Shown one piece after another: positions 10,764 to 21,500 of a DNA stretch of 64,000 bases. The notes under the pieces were generated by a model. It did no database searches, was not told the DNA's origin, and was given only the letters and a program-made list of their open reading frames with translations. Source of the DNA: Coprinellus micaceus (taxonomy: Eukaryota > Basidiomycota > Agaricomycetes > Agaricales > Psathyrellaceae); NCBI GenBank assembly GCA_951394405.1, contig OX596340.1, positions 2,852,001-2,916,000 on the forward strand. The letters are read 5' to 3'. Each line of letters starts with the position of its first letter. Positions within the stretch are counted from its first letter, which is position 1. The position numbers and the translations under genes were made by a program.

Positions 10764-12449
10764 ATGAGCTCCAGTGGCGAATCCCCCGTTTCCTTCCTTC
10801 TGTCTACTAACAGGGCACCTGCTCCTATCGAGATCGCGTCCATTCGGGCAGATATCGATGGCCTTCTACGAGAAAAGGATCAACTCGAAGCGAAACTCAA
10901 GGATCTGAACGCCGAACTGCAGAGCAGACACACTATCCTGTCTCCTTTGCGACGATTTCCAGCGGAGCTTCTTGGGGAGATCTTCACGACTATGATGCCG
11001 TCGGTCCTGGATGAGAATGGGAGGCGGCAGTTGGTCGATTTGCAGCTGGTTTGCAGGGGATGGAGAGACGCATCCCGCCTCGTTAACCGATTATGGAGCG
11101 GCGTTGAAGTACTACCACTCCATACGGCAGAATCCTACGGAAAGATCGTGACTTGGCTCAGTCGGTCGGGAACTGTCCCAAAATCTTTGAATTGGATGCC
11201 CTGGTATGCTGCGAGGGACCACCCGTTGTCTCTCCGCTGCTCAAGCACCCGGGGTAGGCATAACAAACCGGCCGAAGAATGCTCTCTGGTCAACTCAGCG
11301 GTGGTCAGGCTGTTGACAGAGGGACCCAAGATCGACACTCTCAGGCTGAGATGCGAGCATACCGATTGCTTTCGCTACCTCGTACGCGCCGTCCAAGCTT
11401 ACAAAGGCGACTCCAGCCAACGGCCGTGGCATTCGTTGAAAGAACTCACCATCGTATTCGAAAAAGCGTGGCCTGACTGGGTAGATCCTCTCCAGCAGAC
11501 GGATGGGGTACTCCTCCATTTGATTCCGCCGGTTGCGGCCTTGCATATCCAGTTTCCACACGATCTGGACGTCTTTCACGGTTTTCTTACAAACGTGCAG
11601 GTCGGTTCTGAACTTGCAAAGAGCACCGCCATCGACATCCCCTCTAATATACTTGAGGGCCTGACGACCCTGACATTTACGTGCGACTGGCCCGGCGACC
11701 GCCTGTTGAAGATCCTCCGGCACTGCAAGCACCTCACGACATTGACGATTGATCTCAACAGCCCTTCTTTTCACCCTGGTTTTGACCACGACGACAGTAC
11801 AACGGCTGAGCAACTCCGACCTTCCCCAGTTCTACTTCCCAGCATCCACACGCTGTGCTATCGCATGTCTGAAGATCTCTCCATCCTGAAATATCTCAAC
11901 ACCCCCAACCTTGCGAACCTGGACATCACAATGCTCGGCGTCGAGAACGACGAACCACTGGAGCCATCAGGATTCTCTCGTCCTATTCTGGAACTCGCCA
12001 AACAATCCGGCGTCCTCAATTCCCTCCAATACCTTCGCCTCTCTTACTTTCACCCCTCCACGGAAGACCTCATCCTGATTCTTACCTCGTTTACATCTGT
12101 CGCCCACCTCGTCCTTGACCGCCTGACGCTGGCTTGGTATGACCTTTGGAGCGATCTGGCCGATCTGGCCGATCGAGACCAAGAATGCCTCCCAGCCCTC
12201 GAGAGATTGGAGATCCTCCAAGTTCCCCCCAGCTATCCATGTGACATGTTCCTGTACTGCTTCAGCAAGAGAAACGCGAAACAACAGTGCCATTTGGCCC
12301 TGTCGTATGGGGACTTTAACGAGAAGCAATGGGATGAGAGCACTTTGGAGAAGGCGATCAAGGGGGATGGGGTAAATATGAAGGCTCACATTCTTCCACC
12401 CGTAAACCATTTTGTGGAGGACGATCCTGAAGTCGACATCGGCACGTAG
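10764..12449 (+). CDS. F-box protein with LRR-like tail
   Basis: Intronless gene of 561 residues starting MSSSGESPVSFLLSTN. A coiled coil (IRADIDGLLREKDQLEAKLK) precedes the F-box ILSPLRRFPAELLGEIF, then LVCRGWRDASRLVNRLWSGV and leucine-rich repeats (LKILRHCKHLTTLTIDL, LDRLTLAWYDLW). The open frame continues upstream of this ATG to about 10467, but that part overlaps the neighbouring gene and has no family similarity, so the ATG at 10764 is chosen. Expected role: linking a substrate to an SCF ubiquitin ligase through the F-box. It is clearly paralogous to the gene on its left, in inverted orientation. Confidence 0.88.
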   Translation: MSSSGESPVSFLLSTNRAPAPIEIASIRADIDGLLREKDQLEAKLKDLNAELQSRHTILSPLRRFPAELLGEIFTTMMPSVLDENGRRQLVDLQLVCRGWRDASRLVNRLWSGVEVLPLHTAESYGKIVTWLSRSGTVPKSLNWMPWYAARDHPLSLRCSSTRGRHNKPAEECSLVNSAVVRLLTEGPKIDTLRLRCEHTDCFRYLVRAVQAYKGDSSQRPWHSLKELTIVFEKAWPDWVDPLQQTDGVLLHLIPPVAALHIQFPHDLDVFHGFLTNVQVGSELAKSTAIDIPSNILEGLTTLTFTCDWPGDRLLKILRHCKHLTTLTIDLNSPSFHPGFDHDDSTTAEQLRPSPVLLPSIHTLCYRMSEDLSILKYLNTPNLANLDITMLGVENDEPLEPSGFSRPILELAKQSGVLNSLQYLRLSYFHPSTEDLILILTSFTSVAHLVLDRLTLAWYDLWSDLADLADRDQECLPALERLEILQVPPSYPCDMFLYCFSKRNAKQQCHLALSYGDFNEKQWDESTLEKAIKGDGVNMKAHILPPVNHFVEDDPEVDIGT

Positions 12450-13334
12450 ATCCCTGATTCTCTTACTTACCGATAGTCATTTATGGTCGTCGAGGTCTCA
12501 AGTGGAGCATAGTCTCTAGCAATACCATTTTCAGAATGCTGGGGAAGCTGCTGAGCTTGGAGCAGCCCATAGCCTACCAGTACCTGCATTCATTCAATCG
12601 AATCCCTGGAATCGGCATCAGTAGCTTGAGTAGGGAGTGGGGCGGCGAAGTTTTAGCGCCCATACGAGGTGAGCCCGGCATTTGCCGAGCGGCCAACTAC
12701 ATCGCCGTTGGCGGACTTCGCCGCCGGATTTCCGCTCTTGCTCGGTTCTGCGTCGGGTTTGTTTCCTGATCACCGTCTTTCGACATTGACATGAACGTCA
12801 CTCGGCAAAACGGCGTCTCTGTGACTCGAGCACAGTTCGGGCACAAGACCTCACATTTCGTCACCCCAAGCGAGTCGTCACAAAGACACAGCTCCTCGGC
12901 GGCCCTTCTGACCATGAACATTGGCCCTGTCAAACCTGGAGTGACATACTCCTCATCCCCTCCTGGAGCTCCACACCTTGCATTCTGGGCGGGAAGGTGT
13001 GCTCAGCCTCTCAGCCAGGTAGCCAGATACTCGGACAGGCACCCCATCCGGCCACGGCACCGATTCAGATTCCATGCTTCCTGTCTTGAAAGTGGGGGAC
13101 TGACGAATTCCTAGGCGCTTTTTGCCTCTTTTGACACGCTGACGCAGTTCTATAGATCCCTGGATGACGGGACGAAGCAACTGACCATGTTAAATGAAAG
13201 TTCGCGCACCACGAAGCCGATTAAGAGGGGACCTTATAAGTCAAACTCTTGCCGAGCGGATTCTTTGCCCTTTTGCCACCGTGCCCATCCTTTCACCCTT
13301 CACCCTTCTCATTCAATATCTCTGTACTTTACGC
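12450..13334. other. intergenic; promoter of the first DUF2235 gene
   Basis: No gene is seen. A TATA-like TTATAAG at 13234-13240 lies 95 bp before the DUF2235 start codon and a pyrimidine-rich stretch follows it, as in basidiomycete core promoters. A TTTTAGCGCCCA motif at 12651-12662 belongs to the recurring motif described in the findings. Confidence 0.45.
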
Positions 13335-15566
13335 ATGTCGAGCCCGACCAAGGACACCCACTACCAGCATTCGCCTTCTGTGAGTTTCGGGGAGGAGATA
13401 CCTGGCTTGCCGAGGGTGTCCCAGTCCCCCCCTGCGATCAAGACAACTTTCAGGGAGCGAGATGGCAAGGAACGGGAGCGGGATGCGACAAGCTCGTACT
13501 ATATGGGCAGTCCCGTCGTCCCTGCAGAACACAAGGCCAGGACTCTCATCTTATGCTTCGACGGCACCGGAGATCAGTAAGTACCTCTCCATGTAGCCCC
13601 GCGCCAGGTGCTCATTCGGCCTCAGATTTGACGCAGACGTACGCAGTTCAGACTCCCCGTTGAATACGGGTGACTTACCGACTGGTTGGCAGAATTCGAG
13701 CATTGTCAACTTCTTTAGCGCTTTGAGCAAAGGCGACCCTGAAAACCAAATGGTGTACTACCAGGTAGACCTTTGCAGGTTCTTGACTGTGTTCGGTACG
13801 CTGACGAGGCGGTAACCAGGCCGGAATCGGCACATATATCGGACGCGGTGCAAATCCTTTGTTGACCAAGTTATCGAAGGTACGTTTACTCTGAAACGTA
13901 CCGCCACAAGCGCCTTAGGCCCTACCCCTCAATTCTAGACGCTAGATGAGGCCGTCGCTTGGAATCTCGAAACGCACGTCATGGGTATGTAAATCGATCG
14001 ATGGGTTTGAACATCCTGCTCACCCCCCTTTGTAGATGGATATGAGTTCCTGATGCAAAACTGTACGTGAATCACCCATTTCGTGGTGGCTCCTGTCACT
14101 GACTATCCCCGAAGACCGCGCCAACGACAAGATTTGTATTTTTGGTGAGCTGCTCCCCATCTGAATTGACTATAACTCGTCTCACCCCAATTCTTCAGGA
14201 TTCTCGCGGGGTGCTTACACGGCCAAATGGTGAGGGAACAGCTGTGAGCATTAACCAGAAGTTGTGTGCTAACGTTCATTCCCAAGCCTGGCAGGAATGC
14301 TCCACAAAGTCGGTCTCCTTCCTGCGTGCAACCACCAGCAGGTCCCTTTCGCCTACAAAATGTATAAGCGTCCGGACGAATACGGGTGGAAGCAATCCAA
14401 CGCTTTTAAGAAAGCGTTCTCCATCGACGTTGATATCGAGTTCCTCGGTGTATGGTAAGCTATACTCTGGCCCGCCTCTTCAACAACGCGCTAATGCCCC
14501 TCATAGGGATACTGTGAACTCGGTTGGCATCATCCCCCGAAGGCTCCCCTTCTCCGCCTCCAACACCCTCGTCCGAACATTCAGGCATGCCATTGCGTTG
14601 GACGAACGCCGCGCGAAATTCAAGGTTAACTACTGGAGCCGCGCGACACAGGAACAGGCTCTGCGCAGTATTACTGACCAGAGGGCGGCGAGGAGGGAGA
14701 AGAGGGAAGAGGCACGCAAGGCGAAGCAGGAAAAGGAGAAGCGTGATCATAAGGGTCATCTCCACCACTACGAGGCGCGCTATAGTGCAATCCGTCACGA
14801 AACGGACGTCGAGGAGGTGTGGTTCGCTGGCTGCCACTGTGGTAAGTAGGCCTGGGGCATAAAGTGACTGGTAGCAATCACTGATAACCTTGCCTTCCCT
14901 CAACAGATGTTGGCGGCGGGTCAGGTGAGTCACTCACGGGCTTCTTGCGGCAATAAACAGCTAACTGTACGTCTTCTCAATCTAGTTACCAATGTAACGA
15001 AGCACAGTCTCGCTCGAATCCCCCTCCGATGGATGATCCGCGAGTGTTTCAAGACCAACTCGGGCATCATGTTCCAGGTCGAAGAGTTGCGTGGGTTGGG
15101 TATGGACCCCGAAGCCCTCTACCCCATCGTCCTCCCTCGTCCACCTGCCGCCACCCTCGACCCCCAGACGCACTTCATCGAGCGCAGTCGCAAGGTCCAG
15201 CCCGACATCCTCGACGAGTCCGAGGAAATGAACAGTGAAACCGACTCGTTCCTGGAAATGACGGAAGAAGAACACGAGCTGTACGATGCACTGTCACCGA
15301 AGTACGATCAGCTCGCGATTAAGAAGTCGTGGTGGGTAGGGGAGGTTCTTCCCATTCGCCGCAAGGTCCAATTGAGCAGTAGCGAGACTGTCAAGACGTG
15401 GGGCATCAACAAGGGGAAGGGACGGATGTTACCGGCGTTGGAAGACAGAGGGGCGAAGGTTCACAGGAGCGTCAAAATGAGGTTGAGCGCAACTTTCGAA
15501 GATGGTAAGAAGTATGCACCGAAGGTAGTCAACTTCGACGAGGCAAAGGTGACATGGGTGGACTAA
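13335..15566 (+). CDS. DUF2235 alpha/beta hydrolase (paralog 1)
   Basis: Predicted hydrolase of the DUF2235 family (bacterial relatives include Tle1-type phospholipases; the fungal substrate is not known). Exons: 13335-13576, 13626-13638, 13693-13764, 13820-13879, 13939-13984, 14036-14062, 14115-14144, 14199-14229, 14287-14454, 14507-14841, 14907-14924, 14986-15566. They sum to 541 codons including stop (540 residues). Seen motifs are LILCFDGTGDQFDAD near the N-terminus, the nucleophile elbow GFSRGAYTA, the VDIEFLGVWDTVNSVG segment and WFAGCHCDVGGGS. The second exon is only 13 nt and encodes the end of the first motif; skipping it would shift the frame. The exon of residues like KREEARKAKQEKEKRD forms a charged insert. 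Cytosolic location is likely, with no signal peptide. A close paralog follows in tandem. Confidence 0.88.
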
Positions 15567-16048
15567 GGATCACGAGGCTCAACATTAGGCGCCCATTCAG
15601 TCATTTACTCTCATATGTTTAGATTGTATTCTTCACGTCCCCTTGTCACTTACTCAGTCCCGATGTCATGTAGCATAAGGTTTAGCCTCTCGATAACGTT
15701 CTAAGCTTTCAATTGCTTGACCTGTGTCTTGGAATCGCCCAGCGCTCGAAACGGAACCATTTGTCCAGCTGATCATTTCCAGGGCCGGCGTCCAAAGGGA
15801 GGCGACAGCCAATGGCCAAGCGGAGGTTGTTGACAGCCATCATCAACATGTTGGCACTGAATTGCAGGCAGTCCAAGCCGTTCTTCTCGGTTCCATACCG
15901 TCACTTTTCATGTCCGAATAGGCGCGGGATAAGCGGCGGACAACTGTACAAAAGGGCAGACATTGGTCAGTGTTCGTTCCATTCTGCCCCACCCGCCCAC
16001 ATACACTCCCTGCGTGCGTACTCACCAAGTTTCCAGTACGACTGCAGT

Positions 16049-18407
16049 ATGGCCACCGGCACGCGTCACGGTCAAGAGCCCACCGGAGTCTCCATGACGG
16101 AGACTGTGGTCGAGCGAAACGCCCTTCCAGCCTTCGACTCTGGGGTACATGGGCTGGAGGAGACGGAGAGAATCAAGGTACCCAAGGTGCTGGTGACCTC
16201 AGAAACCCCACCGCCCGCCCAGAATGGCGCTTCTCAACAAGGTCCATTCCCCCTCGTCATCCCGCCCCCCCAGCCGGATCGACCTCGAACCGTCGTTCTG
16301 TGCTTTGACGGTACTGGGGACCAATTCGACGCCGACAACTCGAATATCGTTCAATTGGTCACATTACTAAAGAAGGATGATCGCTCAAAGCAGCTTGTCT
16401 ACTATCAGGTATTCCGGCACCCTCCATTGCCCCTCCCCCGATCCACATCCTTGCTGTTGGCGCGCTCATGGTCCTCATTCTTCTATTCCATTGTAGGCGG
16501 GCATCGGGACATACACGTCTCCGAAGATTGCTTCGCCATGGATGTCGGCGATCAGGAAGGTAGGCTACAGAATCCGGGCCTGCGTCATCGTCCCTAACTG
16601 TTCCACTGTAGAAACTGGACGCTATGTTCGGGTCGAGTATTCACGCGCATGTAATGGGTGAGTTTCTATGAAGCGCTTACCGTCTCGATGCTGGTTCTGA
16701 TCCCTATCTCAAGGCGGCTATGAGTTCCTGATGCAGAACTGTGAGATTAGACCGAGTTCTGTTTCTGTACCGAACCAGGGTACTGACAACTGTCCAAGAT
16801 ACGCTAGGAGATCGAATTTGCATTTTCGGTTCGTAGTATCGCTCGTCAATTGAACAAAAGTCTAATCGGTGCTACCCAGGTTTCTCGCGCGGTGCGTACA
16901 CTGCAAGAAGGTACGCCTTCACTTCAGACCTCGAATTCATCCATACTGAAGTCATTGTTAGTCTGGCGGGGATGCTGCACAAAATTGGCCTCCTTCCGCC
17001 CGACAATTTCGAGCAAGTCCCTTTTGCGTACAAGATGTACCTCCGAGCCGATGAAATCGGGTGGGAGCAGTCCAACGAGTTCAAGAAGGCTTTCTCGATC
17101 CATGTCGATATCGAATTTATCGGTGTCTGGTATGTGACGGCATCCTCTCTAATTTTGACATAGACAGGCGCTAACACGAAATTGAAATGGTGTAGGGACA
17201 CCGTTGACGCTGTCGGAATCATCCCTAAACGGCTGCCGTTCAGCACGTCCAACACGATCGTGAAGACGTTCAGACACGCTGTCGCCCTTGACGAGCGTCG
17301 TGCCAAATTCAAAGCCAACCTCTGGAATCGACCCACGGAGGAAGAGAAACATTTAGGTCTCCCGGAACCCAACAACGCTCCGACAGGGCTTTCCATATTC
17401 TCCAAAGACACGGCTATTGCGTCCCAGGACGACCTTACGACATTTTATTCCAAGGACTTGCCCAAGAAGAAAGCGAAGAAAGGGACAACGGATGGGAATG
17501 GAGATGACAAGAGCCCCCAGAAGAAAGCTTTGAACTTCGGAATACGCACCGTGCCATCTGACGAGAAGCTTCTGAATACCTTTGAACGAGAGTACTCGGT
17601 TCAGGGCAAGGAGACTAACATCGAGGAGGTGTGGTTTGCCGGCTGCCATTGCGGTAAGTAGTACATCGTCTGCCTGTCAAGTAAGTTACAACGCGAGCTG
17701 ACCACTATTTGCAGACATCGGAGGAGGTTCGGTCAGCAACAAGACCCGCCACTCCCTCGCCCGGATCTCCCTCCGTTGGATGGTCCGCGAGATCTTCAGA
17801 GCCCAAACTGGCATCCTCTTCCTCTCTGATCACCTCTTCGAAATTGGGATGGACCCCGCGACTGTATACCCCGAAGTTCTGGATCCTCCGGCTCCTGCCC
17901 TCGGCGACCATAAGATTCGCAACCGCCCTACAAAGGAGATACCCATTCGCCCACACAAAATCCTTTCGAAAAAGAAGCAGCCTAGTCTGGCGGCAGTGAG
18001 CAAGCCACCAGCTCCTGGACCGCATCAGTTCCTTGGGTCGGAGGCGGAGGAGGAGTTGCTCGATGCCTTGTCTCCCATCTATGACCAGCTGACGCTTAAG
18101 AGGAGCTGGTGGTTCCTGGAACTTATCCCTCTGAACATGAGGTACCAGGGAAGTGACGACAGCTGGGTGAATGAATTTGGGTACGTCTCGTCAACGCAAT
18201 TGCTGCATCTTATCTCTGAAACCCGAACAAAGGTTTAACCATGCAAGGCCGCGACACATTCCCCAGCAACGCACGAAAGGCGTCAAAGTGCACAGAAGTG
18301 TTCAGCTCCGCATGCAAGCTGAATACGAGGACGAGAGGAAACGCCAGGAGGGCAAGAGATACCAACCTCGAGCGGTGCTCACCGCGCGACCTGACTGGAA
18401 GGTCTAA
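16049..18407 (+). CDS. DUF2235 alpha/beta hydrolase (paralog 2)
   Basis: Tandem duplicate of the gene on its left. Exons: 16049-16408, 16497-16559, 16612-16657, 16714-16740, 16799-16828, 16880-16910, 16962-17129, 17196-17653, 17715-18180, 18233-18407; 608 codons including stop. It keeps VVLCFDGTGDQFDADNSNIV, GFSRGAYTAR, IEFIGVWDTVDAVGIIPKRL and WFAGCHCDIGGGS. Internal intron positions match paralog 1 closely, but the first two introns of paralog 1 (those flanking its 13-nt exon) are absent here. It also has a longer, proline-rich N-terminus and a longer lysine-rich insert before the GCHCD motif. The pattern fits one duplication followed by intron loss or gain. Likely a cytosolic hydrolase; substrate unknown. 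Confidence 0.88.
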
Positions 18408-18565
18408 CCCACATTGCTTCCCAACTTCCCCAACCGACTCGAGTTTGCACGATATGAACGACGAACATATACCTCCATGATATCCTCACGGCTTGATGAT
18501 ACCTTTGTACGACCGATACTATGTCCCCCCTCTATTCGAGTAATATTACCCTTCGACGAGCACTC

Positions 18566-21500
18566 CTACGGTGTATGCTCCAATTGCTCCTCGACTAGAT
18601 TGCACGCCTTCAATACCGCTTGAGAGGTTGAATCAATCTGCGACAAGGTCAGGACCCAGAGGCATCTCAGGGCAATATGTAAACGGACACGAACCCTTGA
18701 AGCACGGAACATCTCGAAATGGTGCCCGGGAACGTCGAGAACGTGTAGACCACCGCCGAGCAATGCCGTCCACTCAGCGACCGTCGCATTGTGGTTCTCG
18801 CGAGCAGTGAACCATTCGTGCACCTCCACATCTGCTGGCGCTTGGTAACCTTCGTCGCAACGCAAGTAGACGCATGGCAGTGGGGTCGGCGGGTTGAGCT
18901 TGGTCGCCTGGTAACGCGACATCATCTGAACGTGCCTTTCGAGCTGCTGGTGGACCGAGGCTGTGGTAGGCCGCGCCTTTCCTCTCGAAAGAATAGACGC
19001 GATCAGGTCATCCGACAAGGTAACCCCCCCAGTTGGAGGAGGAGCGTCGAGGAGAACAAGGCCTTGGACACGGTATCCAGCTGTGAGAAGTTGCCTTGCG
19101 ACTTCGAAAGCTACCACTCCTCCAAACGACCATCCTACGGAATAACGTTAGTTCGTTGCAGTAGAAGAGACTAAACAGTCGTACCAGACAAAATAGAGCC
19201 ACCTGGAATGGCCTTGGCAATGACAGAAGCGTAGGATGCAGCCATCTCCTCAGTTGCTTCCCATCCACATGCCTCGGCACTTGGAGCCTTGATTGCCCAC
19301 ACTTCCCTCCCCAGGGTCGCCAGTTTCCGGTAGGGCGACACTGATCCTGCGCCATCATGGATAAAACATATGGGTACGAACGCCGACTCCAGGCCCTCTT
19401 GTATGTGCTCGAGGCAATCGTACGTCCCCATGGTCGCACGGCTACTCCGAGGCGAAGGCAGAAGATTCGTTTGCAATGCGACCTCTACCTCGCCTACAGT
19501 AGCATGCTCTCGAAGGAAGTCACTGGAGAGCGTCGGCCCATACTGTGTTCGAAGGGTATGAAGAACCTCGATCGAGGTAAGGGAGTCGAGGCCTAGTGAC
19601 TCCAGGGTTGATCCATCTTTGATTCCGTGTTCTGGAATGTGCAGCGATGTGGAGAGGATCGCTTTGAAAGGGAGTGCAGGCGAGGTCGAAGGCGGACGAG
19701 TTAAGGATCGGGAGGGAAGGGATATAGGTGACAAAGGTTCGTTCGCTGGGGCGGGTCCGAGTACACTCAAGCCTCTAGGGGGCCTTAGCTGAGCTGTCAG
19801 AGCGTGTCGACTGACCCTCTTGAACTGAATGTTCTTCAGCCGGGCTACGATTCTTGGAGACTCCGACGTCAGGACGACAGTGTCGGCTAGCCATGCACCC
19901 TTGGTAAGCGGCGATATCGTCGTATACACTTGGTAGGCTTGTTCACAGAAGGCGGTTGTCGTCAGGTCGACAGAACCGATCCCAGCGCAGAGGAACAGTT
20001 CATCGTGCCCTGCGTGGAGGTTCACAACGAATCCTGGCAAGTGGACCATTGGATCCATGTAGGCGGGCCCAAATCCCTGCCCTGTGACTACTTCCATAAT
20101 CCCATATCCTTCAGAGCGGTCTTCGGTGACGACGACGCGCCGTAATGAGCGAAATGGCGGCGCGTACTCAACGACGCGAGGGAAAATCACATCGTAGACA
20201 CTCTTGGTGGAGAAGACCTCGACGTCTTCTCGAATTGCGGGGTCGAGGGCTTGGAGTCGTTGGAGGGTGTGAGATAAGTCGAGGTTGAGGTCGAGAGATC
20301 CTCTGGATTCCACATCCTGCTGACTTCGACAACTCCCGCGAGCATGCGAAGTTTCTTTCGCAAGAAAATCGTCGCCGTGTTCACCACCGAAGGCGTTGGA
20401 ACTGAAGCTGAAGTCGTATTCGTTCTCGGTAGTCCATCGGACAGCCAGGACCATATCCGTTGGAGGATGGTCCCCAGGGGTAAATGGCTTGAGAAACTCT
20501 AGATGGGAGATAGAAAACCTCTTTGGAGTCCGGCCATAGATGTGTTCGTGGGTCATCGCCACTCCATCGAGAACCGTTTCCAGGTAGAGGGAAGCTGGAC
20601 ACATGGGGATGGAAGCCACTCTATGGGCGTCTGAGTAGGTAGAGACGTGGTTATTGGACAATAAGAGGATGGCCTCTTGACCATTCTTCCTGGATGGTCG
20701 CTGAAGAAATGCGAGGGACGAGAAATCGAAGTAAGGCGACGGCGACGCGTCGCTTGAAGATGCAGTAGTTCGGGCGGGTTGGCTCGGGGAGGAGGGGTCA
20801 CGGTACGGGACGTAAAACGACCGACAACGGAACGGATATGGGGGAAGGGGGATGCACCGAGGTCGCCCCAAACAAGAGAAGACTTGTTTCCATTGGACAG
20901 GCAAGCTCGTCCTGTAAATCCTGGAGAGGCCTTCTGCCAACGCTACCCAAGGGTCAGTTCCTGGAAGGGGTGACTCCACGAAGATGTGAGTAGCGTTGGG
21001 GTTGGGGACGATTGTAAGAACGAGGGGCAACAGCGTGCGTTGAGGAGAAACTTCAATCCAGCATACAGTGTTGTCCGCATTGTCCAGCGTACTGGAGAGT
21101 GATGATACTGCTCCGCTGAATTCAACTGGGTCCAGGCAATGTTGGAGCAGGTGGGTAGTGGCCAGGACCTGATCCGTGCCGAGCAAGGAACCGGTAACGG
21201 TTGAGGCACATGGGATGGTCGGTGGCTTGAATTCAACGCTCTTCACCGCAGCAGCCAGTTCCTCGATGATAGCTAACATCGCGGGACTATGATAGGCGAA
21301 ACGTCCAGGGAGGAATTTCGAGTGTATCCCATAGTCGGCCTGTAGTTTCGCTCTCAGAGCTTCGAGCTCTGAAAGTGGTCCCGCGACCGTCTGGCGATTT
21401 TGGCTGTTCCTGCATGCGACGACGAGGTTCATACAGTTTGGGTTGGCTTGGAATATATCCTGCAAGAGGTCGGAAGGAAGAGGGACCGACATCATCCCAG

